Part shown: in pieces, positions 42,914 to 51,622 of the stretch
Layout: each line of letters opens with the position of its first letter
Position numbering within the stretch: the stretch's first letter is position 1
Assembly (NCBI GenBank): GCA_963674495.2
Contig: CAXXLG010000002.1
Span: 248,001 to 312,000, forward strand
DNA: 64,000 bases
Reading direction: 5' to 3'
Origin: RGIG3178 sp963674495
GTDB taxonomy: Bacteria; Bacillota; Clostridia; Christensenellales; QAND01
Notes under the pieces: generated by a model
The model's database searches: none
The model's input: the letters and a program-made list of their open reading frames with translations, nothing else
What the model was told of the DNA's origin: nothing
Position numbers and translations under genes: made by a program

Positions 42914-44035
42914 CTATACAGCCGCCATCTTTTTGTTGACAGCGGACATCAATTGGTCAAACGAAACGTTGAACTTCTCCACGCCCTCGTCCTCGAGCTG
43001 TTGCGTAATGTGGGCAAGATCGACGCTGAGTTCCCCGGCCAGCGCAAGCACGCCCTTCGCCTCGTCCAGGCCCTCGCTCAGCCGCAGAGCGGGCTGCCCG
43101 TGATCGCGGTACAGATCCAGCGTCGCGGTGGGGATGGTGTTGACCGTATCCTTCCCGATCAGTGCTTCTACGTATTTAACGTCGCTGTAATTCTTGTTCT
43201 TGGTACTGGTGCTGGCCCACAGCAGCCGCTGTACGTTGGCCCCCTTGGCGGCAAGCGCTTTGAACCGCTCACTCGCGAACAGTTCCTCCAGAATGCCAAC
43301 CGACACTTTGGCGCTGGCGACCGCAACCTGGCCCATCGCTTTTGCCGCGCGCTTGGTGCTATCGCCGCCCTGGCCTATAATCTGCTGCAATTTCGCGTCC
43401 ACCGCCGAATCGATGCGGCTGATAAAGAAACTGGCGACGGAGAAAATAGCATCGATGGGCTCGCCCTTTTGGACCCGCTTTTCAAGCCCGGCGATATACG
43501 CCAGTACAACCTCCCGGTAGCGCGGCAAATCGAAGATCAGCGTCACGTTGATGTTGATTCCATCGCCGATGAGCGTTTCAATGGCGGCAAGTCCCTGTTT
43601 GGTGGCCGGTACTTTGATCATGACGTTGGGCCTGTCCAAAGCCGCCCACAGCCGCCGTGCCTCGTCAATGGTGCCCTGCGTATCGTACGCCAGGTGCGGA
43701 TTGACCTCCAGGCTCACGTACCCGTCCGCGCCGTTGGTGCGATCATACACCGGACGGAACACGTCGGCGGCGCTTTGAACGTCGGCCTGGCTGATGGCTT
43801 CATAAATCCCCATGGCGTCCATGCCGTCCGCGGCCATCTGTTTGATCTCCCGATCGTAGTCGTTTGAATCGGCGATGGCTTTTTCGAATATCGTCGGATT
43901 CGAAGTCATGCCCATCAGGCCGTCGCGCTCAAGCATGGTTTCAAGATCGCCCGAATCCAACAGCGACCGGCTGATGTAGTCCAGCCAAACGGACTGGCCA
44001 AGCGTACTCAATTGTTTCAACGGATTGTCATTCAT
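42914..44035 (-). CDS. tal: Transaldolase, long (about 370-residue) type
   Basis: Transaldolase moves a dihydroxyacetone unit between sugar phosphates in the non-oxidative pentose phosphate pathway. The 373-residue product is of the long type best known from actinobacteria and cyanobacteria, rather than the short (about 215-residue) TalC/fructose-6-phosphate-aldolase-like type. Signatures are GLMGMTSNPTIFEKAIADSN and PNVMIKVPATKQGL, where Lys141 is the Schiff-base lysine, then LLWASTSTKNKNYSD and NTIPTATLD. It has its own promoter and sits behind the two transketolase genes, with which it works. Confidence 0.96.
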   Translation of the reverse strand: MNDNPLKQLSTLGQSVWLDYISRSLLDSGDLETMLERDGLMGMTSNPTIFEKAIADSNDYDREIKQMAADGMDAMGIYEAISQADVQSAADVFRPVYDRTNGADGYVSLEVNPHLAYDTQGTIDEARRLWAALDRPNVMIKVPATKQGLAAIETLIGDGININVTLIFDLPRYREVVLAYIAGLEKRVQKGEPIDAIFSVASFFISRIDSAVDAKLQQIIGQGGDSTKRAAKAMGQVAVASAKVSVGILEELFASERFKALAAKGANVQRLLWASTSTKNKNYSDVKYVEALIGKDTVNTIPTATLDLYRDHGQPALRLSEGLDEAKGVLALAGELSVDLAHITQQLEDEGVEKFNVSFDQLMSAVNKKMAAV

Positions 44036-44094
44036 TTTCTATTCCTCCAAGTTTCATATATCAGGGCACTTTGCGGCCCGTTTGTCTCCATTCT

Positions 44095-44123
44095 ATAATA
44101 GGCTGTTTTCGGCATTCGAACAA
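44095..44123 (-). promoter_or_regulatory. Sigma-A type promoter of tal
   Basis: On the minus strand TTGTTC (44118-44123), a 17-base spacer and TATTAT (44095-44100) lie in the 155-base gap between the transketolase C-terminal gene and tal. Confidence 0.65.
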
Positions 44124-44190
44124 GCCATAAAACCAATCCGAAGCAGCGTCTGTAATGCACGGGGCGCTACGCAAGTCCCATGGCACTTTT

Positions 44191-45165
44191 TTATCCTGCA
44201 AGCGTACGCAAAACCGTATCATGTATACCTTGCGGGGTGATGCCGTATCGGTTCAGCATTTCCTTATACGGCGAAACGGTATCGGGGAAAGCGTCGGGCA
44301 GGCCCATTCTGGTAAGCTGCCCCATACCGGCTTCGGCCAAAGCTTCCGCCACCGCGGTACCCAAACCGCCTATGACGGTATGCTCCTCCACAGTGACGAT
44401 ATGACGGCTGCGCTTGGCGGCGCAATATACGGCATCCACGTCAAAGGGCTTGATCGAATGCATGTTGACGACACCGGCGCGTACGCCGTCCTTTTCAAGA
44501 AGCCCGGCAGCGTTCAGTGCGGGTACCACGGTCGATCCCGTTGCAATGATGGTAACATCTTCACCCTGTCTGAGCGTTATGGCCTTGCCCACAGTAAATT
44601 CGTAATCCGCCCGATAGACGGTGGGCAGCACTTTGCCGCCCGGGACGCGTATATAGACCGGACCGGGTATAACCACGGCGGCACGGATGCAATGGATGAG
44701 CTCCACACCGTCGGCCGGGCTTAGTATCGTCAAGCCCGGAATGCTTCTCACCGTGCCTATATCCTCCCAGCCCATGTGCGTAACGCCCAGTTGGCCCATC
44801 GAAACACCGCTTTCGGTGCCCAGTATGTTGACGTTGACATCCGCATACGCGCAATCGTCGCGCACCTGTTCAAGGCAGCGCAACGTGGCAAATGGTGCAA
44901 ACGTCGTTGCAAAGGGGATCAGATCGCATGCAGCCAATCCCGCCGCCACACCGATCAGGTTCTGTTCTGCGATGCCCACCTGTACGAATCTGTGGGGGAA
45001 CTGTTCGTAAAACACTTGCCCCTGCATAGCACGTGAAAGGTCGGCGACCACATAGACCACCCTTTGATCGGCCTGTGCGGCCTCGGATACCGCAAGCGTG
45101 CACACCGAACGGTACGATTGCGTCCGGTTCAATTTCTCAATACCTTTGGGGGATAAATCCAACAT
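44191..45165 (-). CDS. tktB: Transketolase, C-terminal subunit
   Basis: This is the C-terminal half of a split transketolase, 324 residues. It has the pyrimidine-binding domain (YVVADLSRAMQG, then FVQVGIAEQNLIGVAAGLAA with the catalytic Glu that activates thiamine diphosphate) and the transketolase C-terminal domain (VTIIATGSTVVPALNAAGLL). It must pair with the N-terminal subunit, whose gene lies two bases upstream. Such two-gene transketolases are common in Clostridia. It might act on 1-deoxyxylulose- or apulose-type substrates, but the neighbours tal and prs favour pentose phosphate metabolism. Confidence 0.93.
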   Translation of the reverse strand: MLDLSPKGIEKLNRTQSYRSVCTLAVSEAAQADQRVVYVVADLSRAMQGQVFYEQFPHRFVQVGIAEQNLIGVAAGLAACDLIPFATTFAPFATLRCLEQVRDDCAYADVNVNILGTESGVSMGQLGVTHMGWEDIGTVRSIPGLTILSPADGVELIHCIRAAVVIPGPVYIRVPGGKVLPTVYRADYEFTVGKAITLRQGEDVTIIATGSTVVPALNAAGLLEKDGVRAGVVNMHSIKPFDVDAVYCAAKRSRHIVTVEEHTVIGGLGTAVAEALAEAGMGQLTRMGLPDAFPDTVSPYKEMLNRYGITPQGIHDTVLRTLAG

Positions 45166-45167
45166 TA

Positions 45168-46001
45168 CTATTTCCCCTCCCGTTCCAGTTCACCAAGGGC
45201 ACAGGCAAGTTGCTCTTGACTGATCCCGGCATGGTGCCAGTTATTGTTGTTTTCGATGAAGGATACGCCCTTGCCCTTGATCGTATGGGCAACGATCACC
45301 GTGGGTCTGCCCGCATGGTGGTCGATGTTTGAAAAGGCTTCAAGCAGCGCGGCCACATCGTGCCCGTCAACGTCCACAGCGTCCCATCCGTGCGCCCGGA
45401 AGATGGCTGTGATGTCCATATCCATCACATCGCGGCAAAGCGAATCGTGCTGAAACCCGTTGGCATCCACGATGACGCACAGGTTGTCAAGTTTATTCTG
45501 TTTTGCAAACATGACCGCTTCCCAGTTGGAGCCTTCGTTGAGCTCCCCGTCCCCGGCCACAACATAGACGTTGTAAGGTGTCTTTGAAATCCTCGATGCA
45601 AGTGCCATGCCCGCGGCCACCGAGATACCATGGCCCATCGATCCGGTTGAAAACTCAATGCCGGGCACCCCTTTGGCACATGGATGACCCGCAAAATGGG
45701 TGTTTGGTTTTTCAAACGTGTACAGCATCTCTTCGCCAAAGTACCCGCATTCGTGCAACGCGGTATACAGCGCGAACACACCGTGCCCCTTGCTGAGTAT
45801 AAACCGGTCCCGATCAGGCATCGCGGGATCGTTCGCATCGTGTTTCATCACGCCGAAATATAAGGTCGCGCATATATCGGTGGCTGAAAAGGCGGGGCCG
45901 ACATGGCCGCTGCCCGACGAGAACGTCATCTTCAGCGCGCTGCACCGCATGCTTTTGGCGTGTCTTTGGATGGTACGGACCAATTCGCTGGTTCTGTCCA
46001 T
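45168..46001 (-). CDS. tktA: Transketolase, N-terminal subunit
   Basis: This is the N-terminal, thiamine-diphosphate-binding half of a split transketolase, 277 residues. The ATG at 46001 lies behind an AAAGGAG. Motifs: SSGSGHVGPAFSATDICATL, GSMGHGISVAAGMALASR, and the diphosphate/Mg site GDGELNEGSNWEAVMFA. It ends two bases before the C-terminal subunit, with which it forms the active enzyme. Just upstream of its ribosome site an unrelated frame ends (46022-46222), which looks like a gene remnant. Confidence 0.93.
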   Translation of the reverse strand: MDRTSELVRTIQRHAKSMRCSALKMTFSSGSGHVGPAFSATDICATLYFGVMKHDANDPAMPDRDRFILSKGHGVFALYTALHECGYFGEEMLYTFEKPNTHFAGHPCAKGVPGIEFSTGSMGHGISVAAGMALASRISKTPYNVYVVAGDGELNEGSNWEAVMFAKQNKLDNLCVIVDANGFQHDSLCRDVMDMDITAIFRAHGWDAVDVDGHDVAALLEAFSNIDHHAGRPTVIVAHTIKGKGVSFIENNNNWHHAGISQEQLACALGELEREGK

Positions 46002-46021
46002 CGGCTTTACTCCTTTCATGC

Positions 46022-46222
46022 TCAGTTACTCAGTACAATATCATCGACCGCGTCATTGGCCGCCTGCGGAATATCGGCATCTACATTTTTTGCCACGGCG
46101 TATTTTTGAACGGAACACACGGGTTTCGCTGCCGACGCATCATCGCGCCATAAATAGGATGGATCACCAAAAAAGCATATTGCCCGGCGGCGAACCGCTA
46201 CTTGGAATGCTCTTTGTTGTTT
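46022..46222 (-). pseudogene. Remnant of the 3' end of an unknown gene upstream of tktA
   Basis: A 66-codon open stretch ends at a TGA 20 bases before the tktA start, the spacing of an operon junction. It begins at an in-frame TAG (46223-46225) and has no ATG. The only alternative starts are late GTGs without a ribosome site. The sequence reads protein-like (GDPSYLWRDDASAAKPV, then VQKYAVAKNVDADIPQAAND) with GC-ended codons like the neighbours. I read it as the tail of a gene whose front was lost, next to the hairpin at 46236-46275. The family is not recognised, and a chance frame is possible. Confidence 0.4.
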
Positions 46223-46235
46223 CTATAGGATGGTA

Positions 46236-46275
46236 AGCAACACACGTGGGACTCATACGTCCACACTGTGTTGCT
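46236..46275. terminator. Long hairpin after prs
   Basis: AGCAACACA (46236-46244) pairs with TGTGTTGCT (46267-46275), with a further inner stem; it begins seven bases past the prs stop at 46282. There is no U run, so it may act as a weak terminator or a 3'-end stabiliser, or mark a rearrangement point. Confidence 0.45.
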
Positions 46276-46281
46276 ATTGCA

Positions 46282-47262
46282 CTAGAGCTGGTTTATGACC
46301 TGAATGGGCATTCGAGTGAACAGTGGGCTGACGCTTTGACGGCTGTTGATGCGGCGCACCGTTTCGGCAAACAGCGGCGCCACCGATACGATACGGATCT
46401 TTTCGTGGCCGCGCACAAAGGTGTTTTCAACCGAATCAGTGGAAATCAACAGCTCAACAGGACTATTCTCTATTGCCTGTACGCCTTTATCACGCACCAA
46501 TATATGGCTCAGACATGCATAGATATGGCGGGCGCCCTTTGCTTTGATGGCGTTGGCGATCTCCACGATGGTGCCACCGGAAATGGTGAAGTCGTCCACA
46601 ATCAAGCAGTCTCTGCCCTCGACGTTGCCGATGACCTCAAGCACCTGCGCTTTTTCGTCATGCGCAACGCGCGTCTTATCACCGATGGCGACGGATGTGC
46701 CCAGATAGTCGGCATAGGCACGCGCATCCTTGGCAAATCCAGCATCCGGCGATACAACCACCAGATCTTCGGCGATACCCAGCTTTTTGATGTATTCGCA
46801 CAGTAGTGGGCGGGCATAAAGATGGTCCGTCGGCTTTGTGAAAAAGCCTTGGACCTGTGGCGCGTGTAAATCCATAACCACCACGCGGTCGGCGCCCGCC
46901 ATCTCGATGGCATCGGCGCATACGCGGGCGCGTATCGATACGCGCGGTTCATCCTTCTTGTCTCCTTTTGCATAACCAAAATATGGAATGATGGCTGTTA
47001 CCGAGTTCGCACTGGCTCTTTTGAGTGCATCCATCCAAAACAATATCTCTACAAACTCGCTGTTTGGGTTCATGCCGACGGGCTGAACCACATAGACATC
47101 CTTGTCGCGTACCGTTTCCTTAATTCTGACAAAAATGTTCCCGTCCGAGAACGTGATGACTTCGCTGTCCCCCAATTCGCACCCGAGATAGTCACACATT
47201 CGGCGCGCGAACGGCTTACCTGTCGATCCGGCATATATCTTGACATCGCCACTGGAAACCAT
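46282..47262 (-). CDS. prs: Ribose-phosphate pyrophosphokinase, divergent type
   Basis: PRPP synthase makes phosphoribosyl pyrophosphate from ribose 5-phosphate and ATP. The 326-residue product (ATG 47262, nine bases after AAAGGTG; a TTG at 47274 is rejected) has TFSDGNIFVRIKETVRDKDVY and MDLHAPQVQGFF. Two signatures differ from classical class I enzymes. The usual YARQDRK segment is YFGYAKGDKKDEP. The PRPP loop, usually ending in D-T-(A/G)-G-T, is IVDDFTISGGTIVEI. It still looks functional but belongs to a separate branch. It lies away from glmU, its common neighbour, and next to the transketolase and transaldolase genes that supply ribose 5-phosphate. Confidence 0.9.
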   Translation of the reverse strand: MVSSGDVKIYAGSTGKPFARRMCDYLGCELGDSEVITFSDGNIFVRIKETVRDKDVYVVQPVGMNPNSEFVEILFWMDALKRASANSVTAIIPYFGYAKGDKKDEPRVSIRARVCADAIEMAGADRVVVMDLHAPQVQGFFTKPTDHLYARPLLCEYIKKLGIAEDLVVVSPDAGFAKDARAYADYLGTSVAIGDKTRVAHDEKAQVLEVIGNVEGRDCLIVDDFTISGGTIVEIANAIKAKGARHIYACLSHILVRDKGVQAIENSPVELLISTDSVENTFVRGHEKIRIVSVAPLFAETVRRINSRQSVSPLFTRMPIQVINQL

Positions 47263-47314
47263 TTTACCCAACACCTTTCCTTTTTGCCATCTTTATAAAA
47301 TCCTTTGTTATTTC

Positions 47315-47343
47315 ATTGTATCACCCCATAGCTTCGTGTTCAA
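47315..47343 (-). promoter_or_regulatory. Sigma-A type promoter of prs
   Basis: On the minus strand TTGAAC (47338-47343), 17 bases, and TACAAT (47315-47320). The leader is about 45 bases. Confidence 0.75.
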
Positions 47344-47396
47344 CAAAATCGGCCATGAATCTATATGTATATTGCGTGCATTATTGACGCATATTT

Positions 47397-47410
47397 TGAA
47401 TTATTATGCA
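47397..47410. promoter_or_regulatory. Candidate ArgR operator (ARG box) upstream of argG
   Basis: TGAATTATTATGCA matches the generic ARG box TGAATWWWWATTCA at 13 of 14 positions and lies nine bases before the argG -35. A weaker copy (about 11 of 14) is at 47356-47369. ArgR control of arginine genes is well established in Bacillus and enterobacteria; here it is inferred from the motif only. Confidence 0.5.
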
Positions 47411-47418
47411 TTTTGCTC

Positions 47419-47448
47419 TTGACGAAATCGCCCTTTTATGCGTTAATA
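47419..47448 (+). promoter_or_regulatory. Sigma-A type promoter of argG-argH
   Basis: TTGACG (47419-47424), an 18-base spacer and TTAATA (47443-47448). The leader of about 60 bases contains a six-pair inverted repeat (CCGGTC with GACCGG) before a strong AGGAGG. Confidence 0.6.
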
Positions 47449-47514
47449 TAAAAAACATCTTAAAACATCAGACCGGTCTACGCTGGGCATGACCGGATTG
47501 ACAGGAGGCAAAAC

Positions 47515-48732
47515 ATGCAAAAGCAGTATAACAAGGTTGTATTGGCCTATTCGGGCGGATTGGATACGTCGGTGATCATCCCCTGGCTGAAGGAAAACTA
47601 TGGCTGCGAGGTCATCGCTGTGGCGGCCGATGTGGGCCAGGGAGACGAGTTGGACGGACTTGAGCAAAAGGCAATCAACACCGGTGCCAGCAAACTGTAT
47701 GTCGCGCATATTGCGGATGAATTCGTTGACGAGTACATTTTTCCAACGCTTAAAGCAGGCGCCAAATATGAAAACGAATACCTGCTGGGCACCAGCTTTG
47801 CGCGCCCCATCATCGCCAAGCACATCGTGATGATTGCGCTGCGTGAAGGCGCGGACGCCATCGCTCACGGCTGCACAGGTAAGGGCAACGATCAGGTGCG
47901 TTTCGAGCTCGCCATCAAGCATTTCGCGCCCAACATGGGCATCGTGGCACCATGGCGGGAGTGGGACCTCAAAAGCCGTGATGACGAGATCGACTATGCC
48001 GAGGCGCGCAATGTGCCGCTGAGCATCACGCGCGAAACCAATTACAGCAAGGACAAGAACTTGTGGCACCTGTCCCACGAAGGGCTGGATCTTGAGGATC
48101 CCGCCAACGAGCCGGACTATGAGAAAATACTCGAACTGTGCAACACGCCGCAAAGCGCTCCAGACGATCCGGCGTATGTCACCATCGGTTTTGAACAGGG
48201 TATTCCGGTGTCGCTTGACGGCGAGGCGATGGTCGGTGTGGATCTGATAAAGGCGCTGAACCAAATCGGTGGTGAGCATGGCATCGGTATACTCGACCTG
48301 TTGGAGAACCGTCTGGTGGGCATGAAGAGCCGCGGCATATACGAGACGCCGGGTGGTGCCATCCTGTACAAGGCACACGAAAAGCTGGAGGAAATGTGTT
48401 TGGATCGCGACACGCTCCACTACAAACACCAGGTGGCCATTCGGTTCTCGGAGCTGGTGTACAACGGCCAATGGTACACGCCGCTACGCGAGGCGCTAAG
48501 CGCCTTTGTCGACCAAACGCAACAGACGGTGACCGGCGAAGTGAAACTGAAACTCTATAAGGGCAACATCATTCCGGCCGGAACGGTAAGCCCCTACACG
48601 CTCTATGACGAAGAAGTGGCGACATTCGGCGAGGATGCAGTATACGATCAAACCGATGCAAAGGGATTTATCAACCTCTTTGGGTTACCCATCAAGGTCA
48701 AGGCACTTCTTGACGAAAAGCGTCAGGGATAA
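47515..48732 (+). CDS. argG: Argininosuccinate synthase
   Basis: ArgG joins citrulline and aspartate with ATP in arginine synthesis. The 405-residue protein has the N-type ATP pyrophosphatase loop AYSGGLDTSVIIPWL near residue 10. Further blocks are GCTGKGNDQVRFEL, PWREWDLKSRDDEIDYA, and SLDGEAMVGVDLIKALNQIGG split over two segments; the C-terminal half is typical. An AGGAGG lies seven bases before the ATG. It is the first gene of an argG-argH-M20 unit, probably under ArgR control. Confidence 0.97.
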   Translation: MQKQYNKVVLAYSGGLDTSVIIPWLKENYGCEVIAVAADVGQGDELDGLEQKAINTGASKLYVAHIADEFVDEYIFPTLKAGAKYENEYLLGTSFARPIIAKHIVMIALREGADAIAHGCTGKGNDQVRFELAIKHFAPNMGIVAPWREWDLKSRDDEIDYAEARNVPLSITRETNYSKDKNLWHLSHEGLDLEDPANEPDYEKILELCNTPQSAPDDPAYVTIGFEQGIPVSLDGEAMVGVDLIKALNQIGGEHGIGILDLLENRLVGMKSRGIYETPGGAILYKAHEKLEEMCLDRDTLHYKHQVAIRFSELVYNGQWYTPLREALSAFVDQTQQTVTGEVKLKLYKGNIIPAGTVSPYTLYDEEVATFGEDAVYDQTDAKGFINLFGLPIKVKALLDEKRQG

Positions 48733-48745
48733 AGTGGAGGTAAAC

Positions 48746-50134
48746 ATGAAACTGTGGACAGGGCGGTTTACGGAGGAAACGGACAGCCGTACCAACGACT
48801 TCAATTCCTCCATTGCGTTTGATTCGCGCATGGCCAAGCAGGATATCCAGGGTTCCATCGCTCACGCGACCATGCTGGGCGAGGCCGGTATCGTAACGCT
48901 CGGGGAAAGCGAGGCCCTTGTCAACGGCCTCTCCGGCATCGCCGCGGACCTTGACAGCGGCGTTTTGTGCATAGACCCCCATGCCGAGGATATCCATACG
49001 TTCGTTGAGGCAACGCTGACACAGCGCATCGGGGATTTGGGTAAAAAGCTGCACACCGCCCGTAGCCGCAACGACCAGGTCGCGCTGGACATTCGTCTTA
49101 CGTTGCGCGATGAGATCGATGGCATTGTTGAGCAACTGTGCGCGCTTGTGCAGGCGTTTTGCACACTGTCGCAGCGGCATGTACACACCATCATGCCGGG
49201 CTATACGCATCTACAGCATGCACAGCCCATCACCTTTGGCCATCACCTGATGGCGTATGCGCAGATGATGTTGCGGGATCTAGATCGCTTAAACGGCTGC
49301 CAGCGCCGCATGGACTCCATGCCGCTGGGCAACGGCGCGCTGGCAGGCACCACCTTCCCCATCGACCGGGAGCGCACCGCCGAGCTTTTGGGATTTTCAT
49401 CCATCACGCAAAACAGTCTGGACGGCGTGTCCGACCGCGACTTTTGCATGGAGCTCGCTGCGGATCTTTGCATCGTGATGGTACACCTGTCCCGATTGTG
49501 CGAAGAAATCATCCTCTGGTGCTCGTGGGAATTCGGGTTCATCACGCTGTCCGACGCATTCACCACCGGATCTTCCATCATGCCCCAGAAGAAAAATCCC
49601 GACGTGGCGGAGCTGGTGCGCGGGAAATCGGGGCGCGTGTTCGGCGATCTGATGACGCTGTTATCCATGTTGAAATCGCTGCCGCTTGCCTACAACAAGG
49701 ACATGCAGGAAGACAAGGAAGCCGTGTTTGACGCGGTGGATACCGTCAAAATGTGCCTTACAACGCTCACCCCCATGATCGAAACCATGACGGTGCATCC
49801 AAAGCGTATGATGGAAGCGGCGCAAGCGGGCTTTTTGAATGCAACGGACTGCGCGGATTACCTCGTGACAAAAGGTCTCGCCTTCCGCGACGCCTACCGC
49901 ATCGTGGGCGGACTTGTCAAGCATTGCATGGCGCATGGCGAAACGCTGGATTCGCTGGCACTTTCGGATTATAAACAGCACAACAACGCATTTGATAAAG
50001 ACGTATACGCGGCCATCGATTTGATGCATTGCGTGACGGAACGAAACATCCAAGGCGGTCCCGCGCCCGAGCGCGTCAAACAACAAATTGAATATGTCCG
50101 TGCAGAGCTTGCACGTTACAAAGGAAAACAGTAA
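48746..50134 (+). CDS. argH: Argininosuccinate lyase
   Basis: ArgH splits argininosuccinate to arginine and fumarate. The 462-residue product begins MKLWTGRFTEETDSRTNDFN at an ATG behind a GGAGG; the frame is open further upstream inside argG but unused. It shows TARSRNDQVALDIRL and PGYTHLQHAQPITFGHHL, and the superfamily signature GSSIMPQKKNPDVAELVRGK with the catalytic serine. It follows argG by 13 bases. The TAA stop is directly followed by the ATG of the next gene. Confidence 0.97.
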   Translation: MKLWTGRFTEETDSRTNDFNSSIAFDSRMAKQDIQGSIAHATMLGEAGIVTLGESEALVNGLSGIAADLDSGVLCIDPHAEDIHTFVEATLTQRIGDLGKKLHTARSRNDQVALDIRLTLRDEIDGIVEQLCALVQAFCTLSQRHVHTIMPGYTHLQHAQPITFGHHLMAYAQMMLRDLDRLNGCQRRMDSMPLGNGALAGTTFPIDRERTAELLGFSSITQNSLDGVSDRDFCMELAADLCIVMVHLSRLCEEIILWCSWEFGFITLSDAFTTGSSIMPQKKNPDVAELVRGKSGRVFGDLMTLLSMLKSLPLAYNKDMQEDKEAVFDAVDTVKMCLTTLTPMIETMTVHPKRMMEAAQAGFLNATDCADYLVTKGLAFRDAYRIVGGLVKHCMAHGETLDSLALSDYKQHNNAFDKDVYAAIDLMHCVTERNIQGGPAPERVKQQIEYVRAELARYKGKQ

Positions 50135-51562
50135 ATGGAACAATGGAAAAAGCAGATCAGTAAAAGCATTGATGCCAAGGCGGCGCTGTTTATCGCCGCA
50201 AGCGATGCGGTGTGGGCGGCCCCGGAAACGGGATTCAAGGAACATAAATCCGCCAAAATCTTAATGGATACACTTGCCAAGGAGGGTTTTGAGATAACCC
50301 CGGGCATCGCGGGCATTCCGACGGCGTTTGTAGCCAGCTTTGGATCGGGCAAACCCGTCATCGCCTATCTAGGCGAATATGATGCGCTGTCCGCGCTGAG
50401 CCAGAAAGCGGGTGTAACAAAACAAGAGGCCGTAATCCCCGGCGGCAACGGCCACGGTTGTGGACACAATGCGCTGGGCGCAGGCTCCCTGGCCGCCGCC
50501 TTTGCGCTCAAGAACCATTTGCAGCAATCCGGCGTCAGCGGCACCGTAAAATACTTCGGTTGCCCCGGCGAGGAATACGGCAGCGGCAAGATGTTCATGG
50601 CCCGTGAAGGATATTTTGACGATGTGGATGCAGCGTTTACCTGGCATCCCGGCGTACACAATGCCGTGTACGGGCAAAGCACGCTGGCCAACATCAGCAT
50701 TTTTTACCGGTTTTTTGGCAAAACGGCGCATGCCGCCGCCATTCCGCATCTGGGCCGCAGCGCGTTGGACGCCGCGGAATTGATGAATATCGGCGTAAAT
50801 TTCATGCGCGAACACATGCCGCTGGATTGCCGCGTACACTATGCTTTCCGTGACGTGGGCGGAACCGCCCCCAACGTGGTACAGGAAACCGCCTGTTTGC
50901 ATTACTTCGTGCGTGCCCCGCGCGTGAAGACCGCGATGTGGCTGACCGAACGCGTACACAACATCGCGCGCGGCGCGGCCTTGATGAGCGAAACACGCGT
51001 GGAAATGAACATCAGCGAAGCGCTGTGCGACTTTGTGCCCAACGACGTCTTAAGCCAGTTGCTGCACGATTGCTTCGTGTGCATCGGCGGCCCGCAATTC
51101 GACGAAGCGGACTACGCGCTGGCAAAGCAATTCGAATTCTCACAAGAGGAAAAAGAGGCTTCGTTGGCATCCATCGCCACAGCAAGCAGTGACGCGTGTG
51201 CGAAAAAGGTCGAGGATTGCATATTGATGCGCGACGTATTGCCGTACAGCAAAAGCAAAATTGCAAAGCCCGGTTCCACCGACGTTGGCGATGTAAGCTA
51301 TTGCACGCCGACCGCGCAGATCAACGCCGCCTGTTGGGCGATTGGAACGCCGGGGCATTCCTGGCAGGTCACTTCGCAGAGCGGATCGTCCATCACCCAC
51401 AAGGGATTGTTGGCGGCGGGCAAAGCATTGGCACTGGCGGGCATATGCGCTTTGCATGACCCCGGACTTTTGAAAAAGGCTCGTGACGAATACATAACCG
51501 TCACCGGGGGCCAATACGTCTGCCCCGTTGGTAAAGACGTGAAGCCCGACCTTAGCGAATAG
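50135..51562 (+). CDS. M20-family amidohydrolase, AbgB-like
   Basis: This is a metal-dependent amidohydrolase of the M20 family, 475 residues, closest in pattern to p-aminobenzoyl-glutamate hydrolase subunit B and related aminoacylases. Metal and catalytic motifs in order: GEYDALSAL (about 80), GGNGHGCGHNALGAG (104-118), FGCPGEEYGSGK (141-152), WHPG (about 170), then GSTDVGDVSYCTP and GTPGHSWQ near the C-terminus. Its ATG abuts the argH stop with no gap, so it is translated from the arg transcript. That context suggests a substrate linked to arginine or acylated amino acids, which is inference. A terminator follows at 51623-51653. Confidence 0.9.
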   Translation: MEQWKKQISKSIDAKAALFIAASDAVWAAPETGFKEHKSAKILMDTLAKEGFEITPGIAGIPTAFVASFGSGKPVIAYLGEYDALSALSQKAGVTKQEAVIPGGNGHGCGHNALGAGSLAAAFALKNHLQQSGVSGTVKYFGCPGEEYGSGKMFMAREGYFDDVDAAFTWHPGVHNAVYGQSTLANISIFYRFFGKTAHAAAIPHLGRSALDAAELMNIGVNFMREHMPLDCRVHYAFRDVGGTAPNVVQETACLHYFVRAPRVKTAMWLTERVHNIARGAALMSETRVEMNISEALCDFVPNDVLSQLLHDCFVCIGGPQFDEADYALAKQFEFSQEEKEASLASIATASSDACAKKVEDCILMRDVLPYSKSKIAKPGSTDVGDVSYCTPTAQINAACWAIGTPGHSWQVTSQSGSSITHKGLLAAGKALALAGICALHDPGLLKKARDEYITVTGGQYVCPVGKDVKPDLSE

Positions 51563-51622
51563 CCTTACGCTGTTGAAGCATCGATGGATGATGATACATA
51601 AACGGGCATATACGGACCCATC

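Noticed and set aside
47449..47514. T-box or riboswitch in the argG leader
   Set aside because: The leader is only about 60 bases with one small inverted repeat and no T-box sequence or terminator/antiterminator pair.
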